A DNA stretch of 9,748 nucleotides from PALSA-1180 sp964624625 (GCA_964624625.1 CAZUXW010000091.1:1-9748), one strand, 5' to 3'; counted from the first letter of the stretch, positions 1 through 4,870 are shown. Notes: generated by a model not told the origin, from the letters alone. Made by a program: numbers and translations.

Positions 1-44
1 TTCCCGCCAGGTTTTGGGCAAAAAAAGAAAAGGCCCGGGACCCT

Positions 45-73
45 TTGACTTTATCCCTTTTAAATTTTAAATT
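45..73 (+). promoter_or_regulatory. Candidate sigma70-type promoter of the cyclic-nucleotide-binding gene
   Basis: TTGACT at 45-50 matches five of six bases of the -35 consensus. It is followed by a 17-nt spacer and TAAATT at 68-73, which matches four of six bases of the -10 consensus. The expected start of transcription lies near 80, about 35 nt before the ATG at 115. Bases 1-44 hold no recognisable gene. The surroundings are AT-rich, so a chance match is possible. Confidence 0.4.
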
Positions 74-114
74 CATCCCAGCCGCCTTGATTCAACCAGT
101 CCCGAGGGGAAACG

Positions 115-576
115 ATGCCGGAAAAAAGCCCGACCGAGAAGGCCCTGGACGATATCCGCCGCCTGAGGGAATGCCTGCAGGCGATCCTCTTCCTGGACCG
201 CCTGAAGATTCCCGAGCTGGAAAAACTCATGTCGGCCATGAAAAAACAGCATGTGCCGGCGGGCCTCACGGTATTCCGGCAGGGCGACCCGGGCGACGTC
301 TTTTACCTGGTGGCCAAGGGCAGGCTTTCCTTTTGGGTGAAGGCTGGGGGAGGGGACAAGAAGCTGACGGAGCTTCTGCCCCTGGATTATTTCGGGGAAA
401 CAGCCCTGATCAATGACGAGCCCCGTTCCGCCACGGTCAAGGCCGAGACGGACTGCGACCTGTTCCTGCTGCGCAAGGGGGATTTCAAGGACATCCTCAT
501 GGCCAATCCCTGGATCGCCGGTGAAATCCAGGCCAGCATGGCCCGCAAGACCCAGATGAGGAAGCGGAACCCATAA
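115..576 (+). CDS. Stand-alone cyclic nucleotide-binding (Crp-like cNMP) domain protein
   Basis: This 153-residue protein is essentially one cNMP-binding beta-roll. The N-terminal helix is followed by the GDPGD turn (57-61), the AKGRL strand (67-71) and the phosphate-binding cassette, FGETAL at 93-98 with PRSATV at 103-108. Glu95 and Arg104 are the residues that in this family contact the ribose and the phosphate of the bound cyclic nucleotide, so binding looks possible. The chain ends soon after the barrel and has no helix-turn-helix, kinase or channel domain. It is therefore not a Crp/Fnr transcription factor itself. Stand-alone domains of this type may act as cytoplasmic sensors or regulatory subunits through protein contacts; that role is inferred. 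The ATG is supported by GAGGGG six bases upstream. The gene is monocistronic here, with a repeat directly after the stop codon. Confidence 0.85.
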   Translation: MPEKSPTEKALDDIRRLRECLQAILFLDRLKIPELEKLMSAMKKQHVPAGLTVFRQGDPGDVFYLVAKGRLSFWVKAGGGDKKLTELLPLDYFGETALINDEPRSATVKAETDCDLFLLRKGDFKDILMANPWIAGEIQASMARKTQMRKRNP

Positions 577-630
577 ATTCAATTGGGAATGGGGAGTTGG
601 GAATTAGGAATGGTTGACCAAGGCAAAACC
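577..630 (-). repeat. AATT-type dispersed repeat plus GCCTTGG module (minus orientation)
   Basis: An AATT-rich array starts one base after the stop codon at 576 and contains GGGAATTAGGAATGG at 599-613 (approximate boundary). CCAAGGCAAAACC follows at 618-630. Read on the minus strand the order is GGTTTTGCCTTGG and then AATTCCTAATT-like units. The same order occurs on the plus strand at 1095-1170 and 8589-8638. This copy is inverted relative to the copies at 908-938 and 1138-1170. Confidence 0.65.
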
Positions 631-681
631 GAATTGGATTAAGGCTGAACCTGAAAGTCACGGCAACGGCAACACCTTTTC

Positions 682-857
682 ACCACCCCCTGAATCATCA
701 TTCGATTCATCGGGGGTAGTACCGCCCTCATTTCAATATTTTAAATTGAGGGGCGGCACACAGGTCCTTCGGACCACATGCCATCCTTCCACGAAGAAAT
801 ATTGAGGATGGTATAGTCCCACACATTCAAATAATCTTACCCATATGGCGTGTGGGA
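682..857. ncRNA. Candidate structured RNA: five consecutive hairpins
   Basis: Five inverted repeats follow one another almost without spacers. H1 at 682-696/704-720 has 14 pairs, one mismatch and a 2-nt bulge. H2 at 722-730/747-756 has nine pairs and one bulged G. H3 at 763-767/771-775 has five perfect pairs. H4 at 778-787/805-814 has ten pairs, one of them a G-T wobble. H5 at 817-824/850-857 has eight perfect pairs. No plausible gene overlaps. The transcribed strand is unclear: wobble pairs favour plus for H4 and minus for H1. I cannot match it to RNase P, tmRNA, 6S, SRP RNA or group I/II introns. It could also be a relic of a palindromic mobile element. Confidence 0.4.
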
Positions 858-907
858 AAGAGACACAGGTAAGCAAGACTTTAAATTCCGGGTTCGGATT
901 AAAAATT

Positions 908-938
908 TCGAATGACTAACTACTAATTGCCTTTTCCC
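908..938 (+). repeat. AATT-type dispersed repeat
   Basis: CGAATGACTAACTACTAATT followed by GCCTTTTCCC. The run TAATTGCCTTT recurs at 1138-1170, and AATTGCCTTTTCCC recurs at 9711-9724 in the same orientation. With the inverted copy at 577-613 it brackets the five-hairpin segment. Confidence 0.6.
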
Positions 939-943
939 GCGCA

Positions 944-1055
944 GGTAGGCTTTATGCTTTTAAAAATATCGGCCTTATACGATGTAGCTGTTCGCGGTCC
1001 TCAGCTGGCGGTTTTTTGCCTTACACCAAGAATCATAAGGCCTTCTTTTCCTACC
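944..1055. other. Nested inverted repeats (possible branched RNA fold)
   Basis: GGTAGG at 944-949 pairs with CCTACC at 1050-1055. Inside it, GGCCTTAT at 971-978 pairs with ATAAGGCC at 1035-1042, eight perfect pairs. Further in, AGCTG at 986-990 can pair with CAGCT at 1002-1006, and GGC at 1007-1009 with GCC at 1018-1020. The nesting suggests a branched structure about 110 nt across. No coding potential was seen. It may belong to the same element as the hairpins at 682-857. Confidence 0.3.
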
Positions 1056-1056
1056 C

Positions 1057-1170
1057 GTGTCTCTGTGGTTGCCATCGGCAACCTGTGGTGAACAGGTTTT
1101 TGCCTTGGCCTTCCCGGTTCGGCCTTGGTTTGGGCTTAAAAATTCCTAATTTCTAACTCCTAATTGCCTT
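1057..1170 (+). repeat. Composite dispersed repeat, copy A
   Basis: The order is GTGTCTCTGTGGT at 1057-1069, a 7-bp perfect hairpin (GGTTGCC at 1067-1073 and GGCAACC at 1077-1083), GGTGAACAGGTTTTTGCCTTGG between 1087 and 1108, and an AATT array at 1138-1170. On the minus strand, 1110-1070 matches 5159-5199 at 36 of 41 positions. On the plus strand, 1071-1095 matches 5243-5267 at 23 of 25. The array runs into the end of the ppk2 gene and supplies its stop codon. Confidence 0.7.
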
Positions 1171-1987
1171 TATTGTTTTTCTTTTCCGCTTCCAGCAGCC
1201 TCAAGGATTTTTCCATTTCCCTGGTTTCCAGGCGCTGCGCCTTTTTTTCCATCCACTTGCGGTGTTGCCTCAGGCCGGAGTCCGCGATTTCCAAAACCCT
1301 CCGGCGGGTGTAGTGCTTGTGGTCGGCCGCCACCAGGTTCCAGGGCGCGGCCTGGGTGTCGGTTTCCCGGAACATGTCGTCCACCGCCTCCACGTAGCCG
1401 TCCCACCGGGACCCGGCCTCGATATCCGCCGGCGTGATCTTCCACTGCTTGTAGGGATCCCTCACCCTGGCTTCCAGCCTTTTCAGCTGCTCCCCGCGGG
1501 AGATGGCCAGGAAAATTTTCACCAGGTCGATGCCGTCGTCCAGGAGCATTTTCTCGGTCCGGTTGATCTCCTCATAAGCCTGGGTCCATCTTTCCCGGGG
1601 GACGAGTTTCTCAACCCTTTCCACCAGGACCCGGCCGTACCAGCTCCGGTCGAAAATGACGATTTCCCCCGGCAGGGGCAGGCGCTTCCAAAAACGGTAG
1701 AGGTAATGGCGGCCCTGTTCCTCCGGGGTGGGGGGCCCGATGGGGACGACCCTCACTCCCCTGGGGTCCAGCATTTCCACCATCCGCCGGATGGCGCCGC
1801 CCTTTCCGGCCGCGTCAAAACCCTCCAGCAGGAGGACGGCCCTTTGGCGGCTGTGCCAGATTCCCTGCTGGACGCGGAGCATCTGGATCTGGAGTTTTTT
1901 CAAAACCTCGTCCGGGTCCTTGGAATCCTCTTTGGGAAATTCATTCTGCCGCAGCAGTTTTCTCAAACTGAGCCGATGCTTGCCCAT
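1160..1987 (-). CDS. ppk2: Polyphosphate kinase 2 (PPK2 family)
   Basis: The 275-residue product is a complete PPK2-family P-loop kinase, a cytoplasmic enzyme that transfers phosphate between polyphosphate and nucleotides. The Walker A motif is GFDAAGKGG at 56-64 and Walker B is IVIFDRSWYGR at 109-119. The basic lid region spans about 162-185 (SRGEQLKRLEARVRDPYKQW lies within it), and APWNLVAADHKHYTRRR at 214-230 is typical of the family C-terminal part. Whether it prefers nucleoside mono- or diphosphates cannot be decided by eye. AGGAGG lies eight bases before the ATG. It is the last gene after two small membrane-protein genes, 24 bases downstream of the PLDc_N-like gene, which suggests one transcript. 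The last residues (KKNNKGN) and the TAG stop are read from a dispersed AATT repeat, so the original C-terminus may have been replaced. Confidence 0.92.
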   Translation of the reverse strand: MGKHRLSLRKLLRQNEFPKEDSKDPDEVLKKLQIQMLRVQQGIWHSRQRAVLLLEGFDAAGKGGAIRRMVEMLDPRGVRVVPIGPPTPEEQGRHYLYRFWKRLPLPGEIVIFDRSWYGRVLVERVEKLVPRERWTQAYEEINRTEKMLLDDGIDLVKIFLAISRGEQLKRLEARVRDPYKQWKITPADIEAGSRWDGYVEAVDDMFRETDTQAAPWNLVAADHKHYTRRRVLEIADSGLRQHRKWMEKKAQRLETREMEKSLRLLEAEKKNNKGN

Positions 1988-2011
1988 AGCCCCTTCCTCC
2001 TGGAAAAGCCC

Positions 2012-2182
2012 TTAATTCTTGGGACCGGCGAAATACCAGATCAGCAATCCCAAAACCGGCAGGATGATGACCAACAGGCACCATAACACCTTGGCCCCAA
2101 CCTCGGCCTTACTCTGGATGATCGTGAGGATCGCCCAAACATCGGCGATGAAAATCAAAAGCCCTAAAAGTCCCGTAGCCAT
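2012..2182 (-). CDS. Small PLDc_N-like (phospholipase D N-terminal-like) membrane protein
   Basis: This 56-residue protein has two predicted membrane helices, about residues 3-22 and 33-51. They are joined by a short polar loop (QSKAEVGAK) and followed by the ending WYFAGPKN. A first helix containing DVWAI, a loop with S and K residues, a second helix with LPVLGLLIWY and a final GPK is the pattern of the PLDc_N domain. That domain occurs at the N-terminus of cardiolipin synthases and also alone in small stress-associated membrane proteins. No catalytic HKD motif is present, so the protein is not an enzyme by itself. GGGGG lies six bases before the ATG. It sits between the single-pass membrane peptide (49 bases upstream) and ppk2 (24 bases downstream), probably in one operon. 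Family assignment is by eye. Confidence 0.8.
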   Translation of the reverse strand: MATGLLGLLIFIADVWAILTIIQSKAEVGAKVLWCLLVIILPVLGLLIWYFAGPKN

Positions 2183-2231
2183 ATTTTTCCCCCTTTTCGA
2201 ATTTGATGCGGCCAGGATTCAGCGCCCTTGA

Positions 2232-2393
2232 TTAATGCACTTCAATCTTGGGCACATGGATCACCACATCATTGTTGCGGTTCTTAAAATACTGGAACGT
2301 AAAATAGATTCCGACAAGGATCACGGCCGCCAACAGGACCGCCGAGAGGCCCGTTTCTCCCCTTTGCGCTTGGTTCTTATTTGTTCCAATCAT
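2232..2393 (-). CDS. Single-pass membrane peptide, function unknown
   Basis: This 53-residue product begins MIGTNKNQAQRGETG and has one strongly hydrophobic segment, about residues 16-36 (LSAVLLAAVILVGIYFTFQY). It ends in a polar tail of alternating hydrophobic residues, DVVIHVPKIEVH. I do not recognise the family. The ATG at 2393 has AAAGG seven to eight bases upstream. A TTG at 2420 in the same frame, with GGAG before it, would add nine residues and cannot be excluded. It is probably the first gene of the minus-strand run leading to the PLDc_N-like gene and ppk2, and it faces the glsB-like gene across a 292-bp control region. The size, the membrane segment and the context make a real gene likely. 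Confidence 0.6.
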   Translation of the reverse strand: MIGTNKNQAQRGETGLSAVLLAAVILVGIYFTFQYFKNRNNDVVIHVPKIEVH

Positions 2394-2521
2394 TTCAATG
2401 CCTTTCACGGCGAATTTCAACAGGTCTCCAACCCCTTACCTGAAAGCAAGAAACAAGCCTCAAGGGCCGGGGATTTTCATTGCCCTTTGCGCCTTTCAAA
2501 AGGCCCGCCCCGGCGGAAGAA

Positions 2522-2557
2522 ATCAAATTGATCCGGAAGTTTATCAATTTGATCCGG
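2522..2557. promoter_or_regulatory. Two tandem ATCAA-N-TTGAT palindromes, candidate operators
   Basis: ATCAAATTGATCCGG at 2522-2536 and ATCAATTTGATCCGG at 2543-2557 are direct repeats differing at one base. Each contains a perfect 11-bp palindrome, ATCAA-N-TTGAT. The copies are spaced by 21 bp, two helical turns, which suits a dimeric regulator binding the same face of the DNA. They lie in the 2394-2685 gap between two divergently transcribed gene sets. No convincing -35/-10 pair was seen next to them. Confidence 0.5.
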
Positions 2558-2685
2558 CCCGGGAAAAACCACGGCCCCGGAAGCCTTTCCGGCCGGTTTC
2601 CGCCTGGCCCGGGGGCATGGTCCTTGCTTTCAATCAACCGTCGAATCCTGATCCTGTCCCCCATTCCAAGTCAAAGGACATTGCC

Positions 2686-2934
2686 ATGAACGAGGTCGTT
2701 TATATCCTGGTCGTCGGTTTAATCGCCGGCTGGCTGGCCGGAAAAATCATGAAGGGCAAGGGTTACGGGCTGGTGGGCGACTTGATCGTGGGCGTGCTGG
2801 GGGCCATTGTGGGCTCCTGGCTGTTCGGCGTCCTGGGGCTGGGAGTCTACGGAATCCTGGGATCCATCGCCGTGGCTCTGGTCGGAGCCCTGCTGCTGCT
2901 TTACCTGGTTCGCGTCGCCAAAAAGAAAGGGTGA
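2686..2934 (+). CDS. GlsB/YeaQ/YmgE-family small membrane protein
   Basis: This 82-residue protein is the usual length for the GlsB/YeaQ/YmgE (transglycosylase-associated) family. It has three hydrophobic segments at about 5-20, 29-52 and 54-76, glycine-rich throughout, with the characteristic GLVGDLIVGVLGAIVGSWLF at 28-47 and a basic C-terminus VAKKKG. In other bacteria members are stress-responsive inner-membrane proteins of unclear biochemistry. There is no catalytic motif, and a transglycosylase activity should not be assumed. The frame is open back to 2398, but the ATG at 2686 has AAAGGA upstream and gives the exact family N-terminus. It starts a plus-strand run with the beta-barrel gene (54 bases on) and the DUF2934 gene, and is divergent from the ppk2 run, across the two ATCAA-N-TTGAT sites. 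Confidence 0.9.
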   Translation: MNEVVYILVVGLIAGWLAGKIMKGKGYGLVGDLIVGVLGAIVGSWLFGVLGLGVYGILGSIAVALVGALLLLYLVRVAKKKG

Positions 2935-2959
2935 CCGGAACCTCCGCTTTTTTTCCGGT
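2934..2959 (+). terminator. Weak hairpin after the GlsB-family gene
   Basis: ACCGGAA at 2934-2940 pairs with TTCCGGT at 2953-2959, seven perfect pairs, starting at the last base of the stop codon. The T-run is in the loop rather than after the stem, so it is not a classical intrinsic terminator. It may attenuate transcription or protect the mRNA end before the next gene at 2989. Confidence 0.25.
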
Positions 2960-2988
2960 TGAAACCATAAAAAACAAAGGACCAACCC

Positions 2989-3672
2989 ATGAAATATTTA
3001 CCGCTGATGGTTTTAGTCGGCTGCCTGTCCACGGCGGGCCTTTCCGCCCAGACCAGCACCAGCCTCAATCAAGTTTTAGCCATTGCCAGTCCCACCCCTA
3101 GTCCCGAGGCCTCCCCCGCCAGGCCGGGCTCCGGGAACCTGGAGCCGCAGGAGCGGTGGGTGGAGCAAATTGACGGAGGCTTCGCCCTACCCGCGGACCC
3201 TTCGCCGGCCCATCCGGACTCCGGGATCGGAGGGGACATCAACATCGGCTACCGCTTCAACCGGACCTTGGCCCTTTTCATCGGCAGCGGATATTACCAA
3301 TTCGCGATTCCCTCCCCCGCGGCAGGGTCCGAGGCCCTTTTGGCTTATATACCCTTAACCGCCATTTTACGGGTGACGTTCGGGGACGGCCCCATCCGCC
3401 CCTATTTCTTCGGCGGCGCCGGCATCGCGCTGAATACCTTCACCCAAAATTACGCGCCGGGAAGCGCGGTCCTGAAGATCAGCCATGCCGAAACCGATTT
3501 CTACCTGGCCCCGGGCCTGGGCTTTCTTTACCGTTTTTCCGGCAACATGGCGGTTTTTCTCCAAACCAGGGTTGACCTGGATTACACCTCCGCCGCGGGG
3601 CTGGGGCTGCCTTTGGACGGCCCCTCGGTTTTCATCCCGATCCAGGCCGGCCTGAGTTTTTTCGCGCTTTAA
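2989..3672 (+). CDS. Outer-membrane beta-barrel protein
   Basis: This 227-residue protein starts with a signal peptide, MKYLPLMVLVGCLSTAGLSA, with likely cleavage before Gln21. A proline- and serine-rich stretch follows, about 34-55. From about residue 58 to the end, alternating strands fit a small, probably eight-stranded barrel: GGFALP, GGDINIGYRFNRTLALFIGSGYYQF, then TAILRVTF, RPYFFGGAGIALN, FYLAPGLGFLYRF and MAVFLQTRVDLDY. The RPYFFGGAGIALN and APGLGFLYRF motifs are typical of OmpA-like or OMP_b-brl barrels. It should sit in the outer membrane; its ligand or role is unknown. A lipobox-like LVGC is present at 9-12, but it is too close to the start for a normal lipoprotein signal. AAAGGA lies just upstream of the ATG. 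It probably shares a transcript with its neighbours. Confidence 0.8.
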   Translation: MKYLPLMVLVGCLSTAGLSAQTSTSLNQVLAIASPTPSPEASPARPGSGNLEPQERWVEQIDGGFALPADPSPAHPDSGIGGDINIGYRFNRTLALFIGSGYYQFAIPSPAAGSEALLAYIPLTAILRVTFGDGPIRPYFFGGAGIALNTFTQNYAPGSAVLKISHAETDFYLAPGLGFLYRFSGNMAVFLQTRVDLDYTSAAGLGLPLDGPSVFIPIQAGLSFFAL

Positions 3673-3703
3673 CTTTTTTAAAAATCAAGCATAAGGAGAC
3701 GCC

Positions 3704-3910
3704 ATGAAACACCCCAAAACCAACCTGGAGGAAAAAATCCCGGCCGAGGAGGCTTCGCCCAAGCTGGCCCCGGAAGACTCGGATGAGACGACCCAAATGA
3801 TCGAGGAAGCCGCCTATTACATCGGATTGGAGCGGGGGCGGGGTTCCAAGCCAGGGGATGAATTAAACGATTGGTTCGAGGCGGAAAAAGCGGTCCGGGA
3901 CAACCAATAA
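3704..3910 (+). CDS. DUF2934 domain protein
   Basis: The 68-residue product has an acidic, disordered N-terminal third. It then carries a DUF2934-like segment at about 31-64: IEEAAYYIGLERGRG, followed by GDELNDWFEAEKAV. The pattern of an N-terminal helix with A and Y, a variable turn and D-W-x-x-A-E is the hallmark of this small family. The family is common in environmental proteobacteria and related phyla and has no assigned biochemical function. No membrane segment or signal peptide is present, so it is probably cytoplasmic. AAGGAG lies seven bases before the ATG. It follows the beta-barrel gene by 31 bases, consistent with co-transcription. Confidence 0.8.
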   Translation: MKHPKTNLEEKIPAEEASPKLAPEDSDETTQMIEEAAYYIGLERGRGSKPGDELNDWFEAEKAVRDNQ

Positions 3911-3959
3911 AGCATTGACCCAGGCCCACCCGTAAAAGCCAGCGGCCAAAATCGCGGGC

Positions 3960-3976
3960 GCCGGTCGATTACCGGC
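3960..3976. terminator. Hairpin between convergent genes
   Basis: GCCGGT at 3960-3965 and ACCGGC at 3971-3976 form a six-pair stem with loop CGATT. It lies between the end of the DUF2934 gene and the end of the convergent toxin gene, where a bidirectional terminator would be expected. No T-tract follows on either strand, so support is mainly positional. Confidence 0.25.
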
Positions 3977-4004
3977 TTCCGGCCTTTCCCCGATCTGGTG
4001 GTTT

Positions 4005-4292
4005 TCATTCAAGGCTCAATAATCTTTCACTCCGCCAAATCCGAATGATCCAAATTTTGTTCGGGTCGCGCCGGTAGACGACGCGGAAAGGCGGGGCGAT
4101 CAATTCCCTCAAAAACGGCAATCCAAATTCCGGAACAATCCTGCCGGAATCCGGGTGGAGGGAAAGTCTTTCGGATTTTTTGAGTATTTCGCCCGTCCAA
4201 CGGCGGCCCTGTTCCGGCGCGCCTTGGTCCTGGTAATATTGGATGATATTTTTCAAGTCCGTAAAGGCGGACTCCGTTAATTCGACTTTCAT
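4005..4292 (-). CDS. ParE/RelE-family toxin of a type II toxin-antitoxin pair
   Basis: This 95-residue protein has the ParE/RelE fold pattern. An N-terminal strand and helix (ELTESAFTDLKNIIQYYQDQ, 4-23) are followed by a second helix with WTGEILKKSERLSLHP (32-47). The C-terminal sheet has SGRIVPEF (49-56), LRELIAPPFRVVYRRD (61-76) and WIIRIWRSER (81-90). By sequence it is closer to ParE (toxins acting on DNA gyrase) than to ribosome-dependent RelE, but the target cannot be decided here. The ATG has no clear ribosome-binding site. It lies two bases after the antitoxin stop codon, so translation is probably coupled to the antitoxin gene. The protein is full length with no sign of decay. Confidence 0.88.
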   Translation of the reverse strand: MKVELTESAFTDLKNIIQYYQDQGAPEQGRRWTGEILKKSERLSLHPDSGRIVPEFGLPFLRELIAPPFRVVYRRDPNKIWIIRIWRSERLLSLE

Positions 4293-4294
4293 TC

Positions 4295-4564
4295 TTATTT
4301 AATACCCAACTTGGCCCTGGCCCCGGCGACGCTTAACGTCCTGCCCTTTTCGACATCTTGAAAACCCTCGACCACGGCCCGCATAAAGGCGATTTCATCG
4401 GTTTGGTTCTCGTAGTCCCCGATGGATTGGACCACCGCGACCCCTTTTCCCCGGCTGGTCAATAACACGGGCCGATGGGCCTCTGTCACTTGCTGGATGA
4501 CTTTCGCGGGATTGGCCTTCAGGGTGGTAACCGGCACGACATCTTGGGAAAATTTCGTCGCCAT
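4295..4564 (-). CDS. Phd/YefM-family antitoxin
   Basis: The 89-residue antitoxin has the usual two-part layout. An N-terminal DNA-binding and dimerisation region (VVPVTTLKANPAKVIQQVTE, 9-28) is followed by RPVLLTSRGKGVAVVQSIGDY at 31-51. The C-terminal toxin-binding tail ends in GRTLSVAGARAKLGIK (74-89). Phd/YefM proteins neutralise the partner toxin and repress their own promoter. The frame extends eight residues upstream to 4588, but the ATG at 4564 has AGAGGA four to five bases upstream and gives the family-typical MATKFSQ start. It precedes the toxin gene by two bases, the standard antitoxin-first order. A strong promoter with an overlapping inverted repeat lies upstream. Confidence 0.88.
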   Translation of the reverse strand: MATKFSQDVVPVTTLKANPAKVIQQVTEAHRPVLLTSRGKGVAVVQSIGDYENQTDEIAFMRAVVEGFQDVEKGRTLSVAGARAKLGIK

Positions 4565-4588
4565 GGCTTCCTCTATCCGCCCATTCAA

Positions 4589-4648
4589 CAGGGCTTTTAA
4601 ATGGTCTCTTAACAGCCCCTATTATAAGCCCTGCTTCATTCCCGTCAA
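4589..4648 (-). promoter_or_regulatory. Toxin-antitoxin promoter with inverted-repeat operator
   Basis: On the minus strand, TTGACG at 4648-4643 is followed by a 16-nt spacer and a perfect TATAAT at 4626-4621. Transcription should start near 4614, about 50 bases before the antitoxin ATG. CAGGGCTT at 4589-4596 and AAGCCCTG at 4626-4633 form a perfect 8-bp inverted repeat, with centres 37 bp apart. One arm touches the -10 box and the similarity extends into the TTAAAT/ATTATA flanks. This is what an autorepressed Phd/YefM operator would look like. Confidence 0.65.
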
Positions 4649-4772
4649 CGGCTAGTCCTGGCCGCCATTGGAACGAAGACCGGCGTCCCAGCCAAACCCT
4701 TCGGTTGAAAATTCCCTTTTCCTGATCCCCCTCGATTTCTGCCCATCGCGGCAAAGCCCCAACCTTGCCCTT

Positions 4773-4815
4773 CATGATTTAAATCATGTTGCCTTCCCGG
4801 ACTCCTCCTTAATAT
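4773..4815 (+). promoter_or_regulatory. Crp/Fnr-like palindrome and promoter before the 88-residue gene
   Basis: CATGATTTAAATCATG at 4773-4788 is a perfect 16-bp palindrome with the core TGAT-N4-ATCA, the spacing of Fnr-family sites. TAATAT at 4810-4815 is a possible -10 box with no good -35. If transcription starts at 4822, the palindrome is centred at -41.5, the classical class II activator position. The -10 box matches only four of six bases, so this is a hypothesis. Confidence 0.4.
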
Positions 4816-4870
4816 CGGTGTAAGTTTTTATTTTTTCAGGGGGCGGATCCAGCCCGGGAAAGAGGCCGTC

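Noticed and set aside
614..805. Open frame of 63 codons on the plus strand
   Set aside because: It runs through the inverted repeats at 682-775 and a dispersed repeat, has no ribosome-binding site, and its low-complexity product resembles no protein. It is probably accidental.
885..900. CCGGGTTCGGATT as a possible tRNA T-arm
   Set aside because: No acceptor, D-arm or anticodon stem of tRNA spacing could be found around it.
2398..2685. In-frame upstream extension of the GlsB-family gene (96 codons)
   Set aside because: The extension lacks family similarity and crosses the ATCAA-N-TTGAT sites. The ATG at 2686 gives the exact family length.
2994..3027. LVGC lipobox in the beta-barrel protein
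   Set aside because: The cysteine is residue 12, leaving too short a signal for normal lipoprotein processing. A type I site before Gln21 fits better.
4395..4775. Minus-strand frame of 126 codons
   Set aside because: It overlaps the antitoxin gene in another frame and spans that gene's promoter, with no ribosome-binding site next to its ATG. The antitoxin reading has clear family support.
4788..4810. AAGGAGGAGT on the minus strand followed by an ATG at 4788
   Set aside because: The strong Shine-Dalgarno-like run is 12 bases from the ATG, and that frame is ATG-ATT-TAA, only two codons. I treat it as chance.
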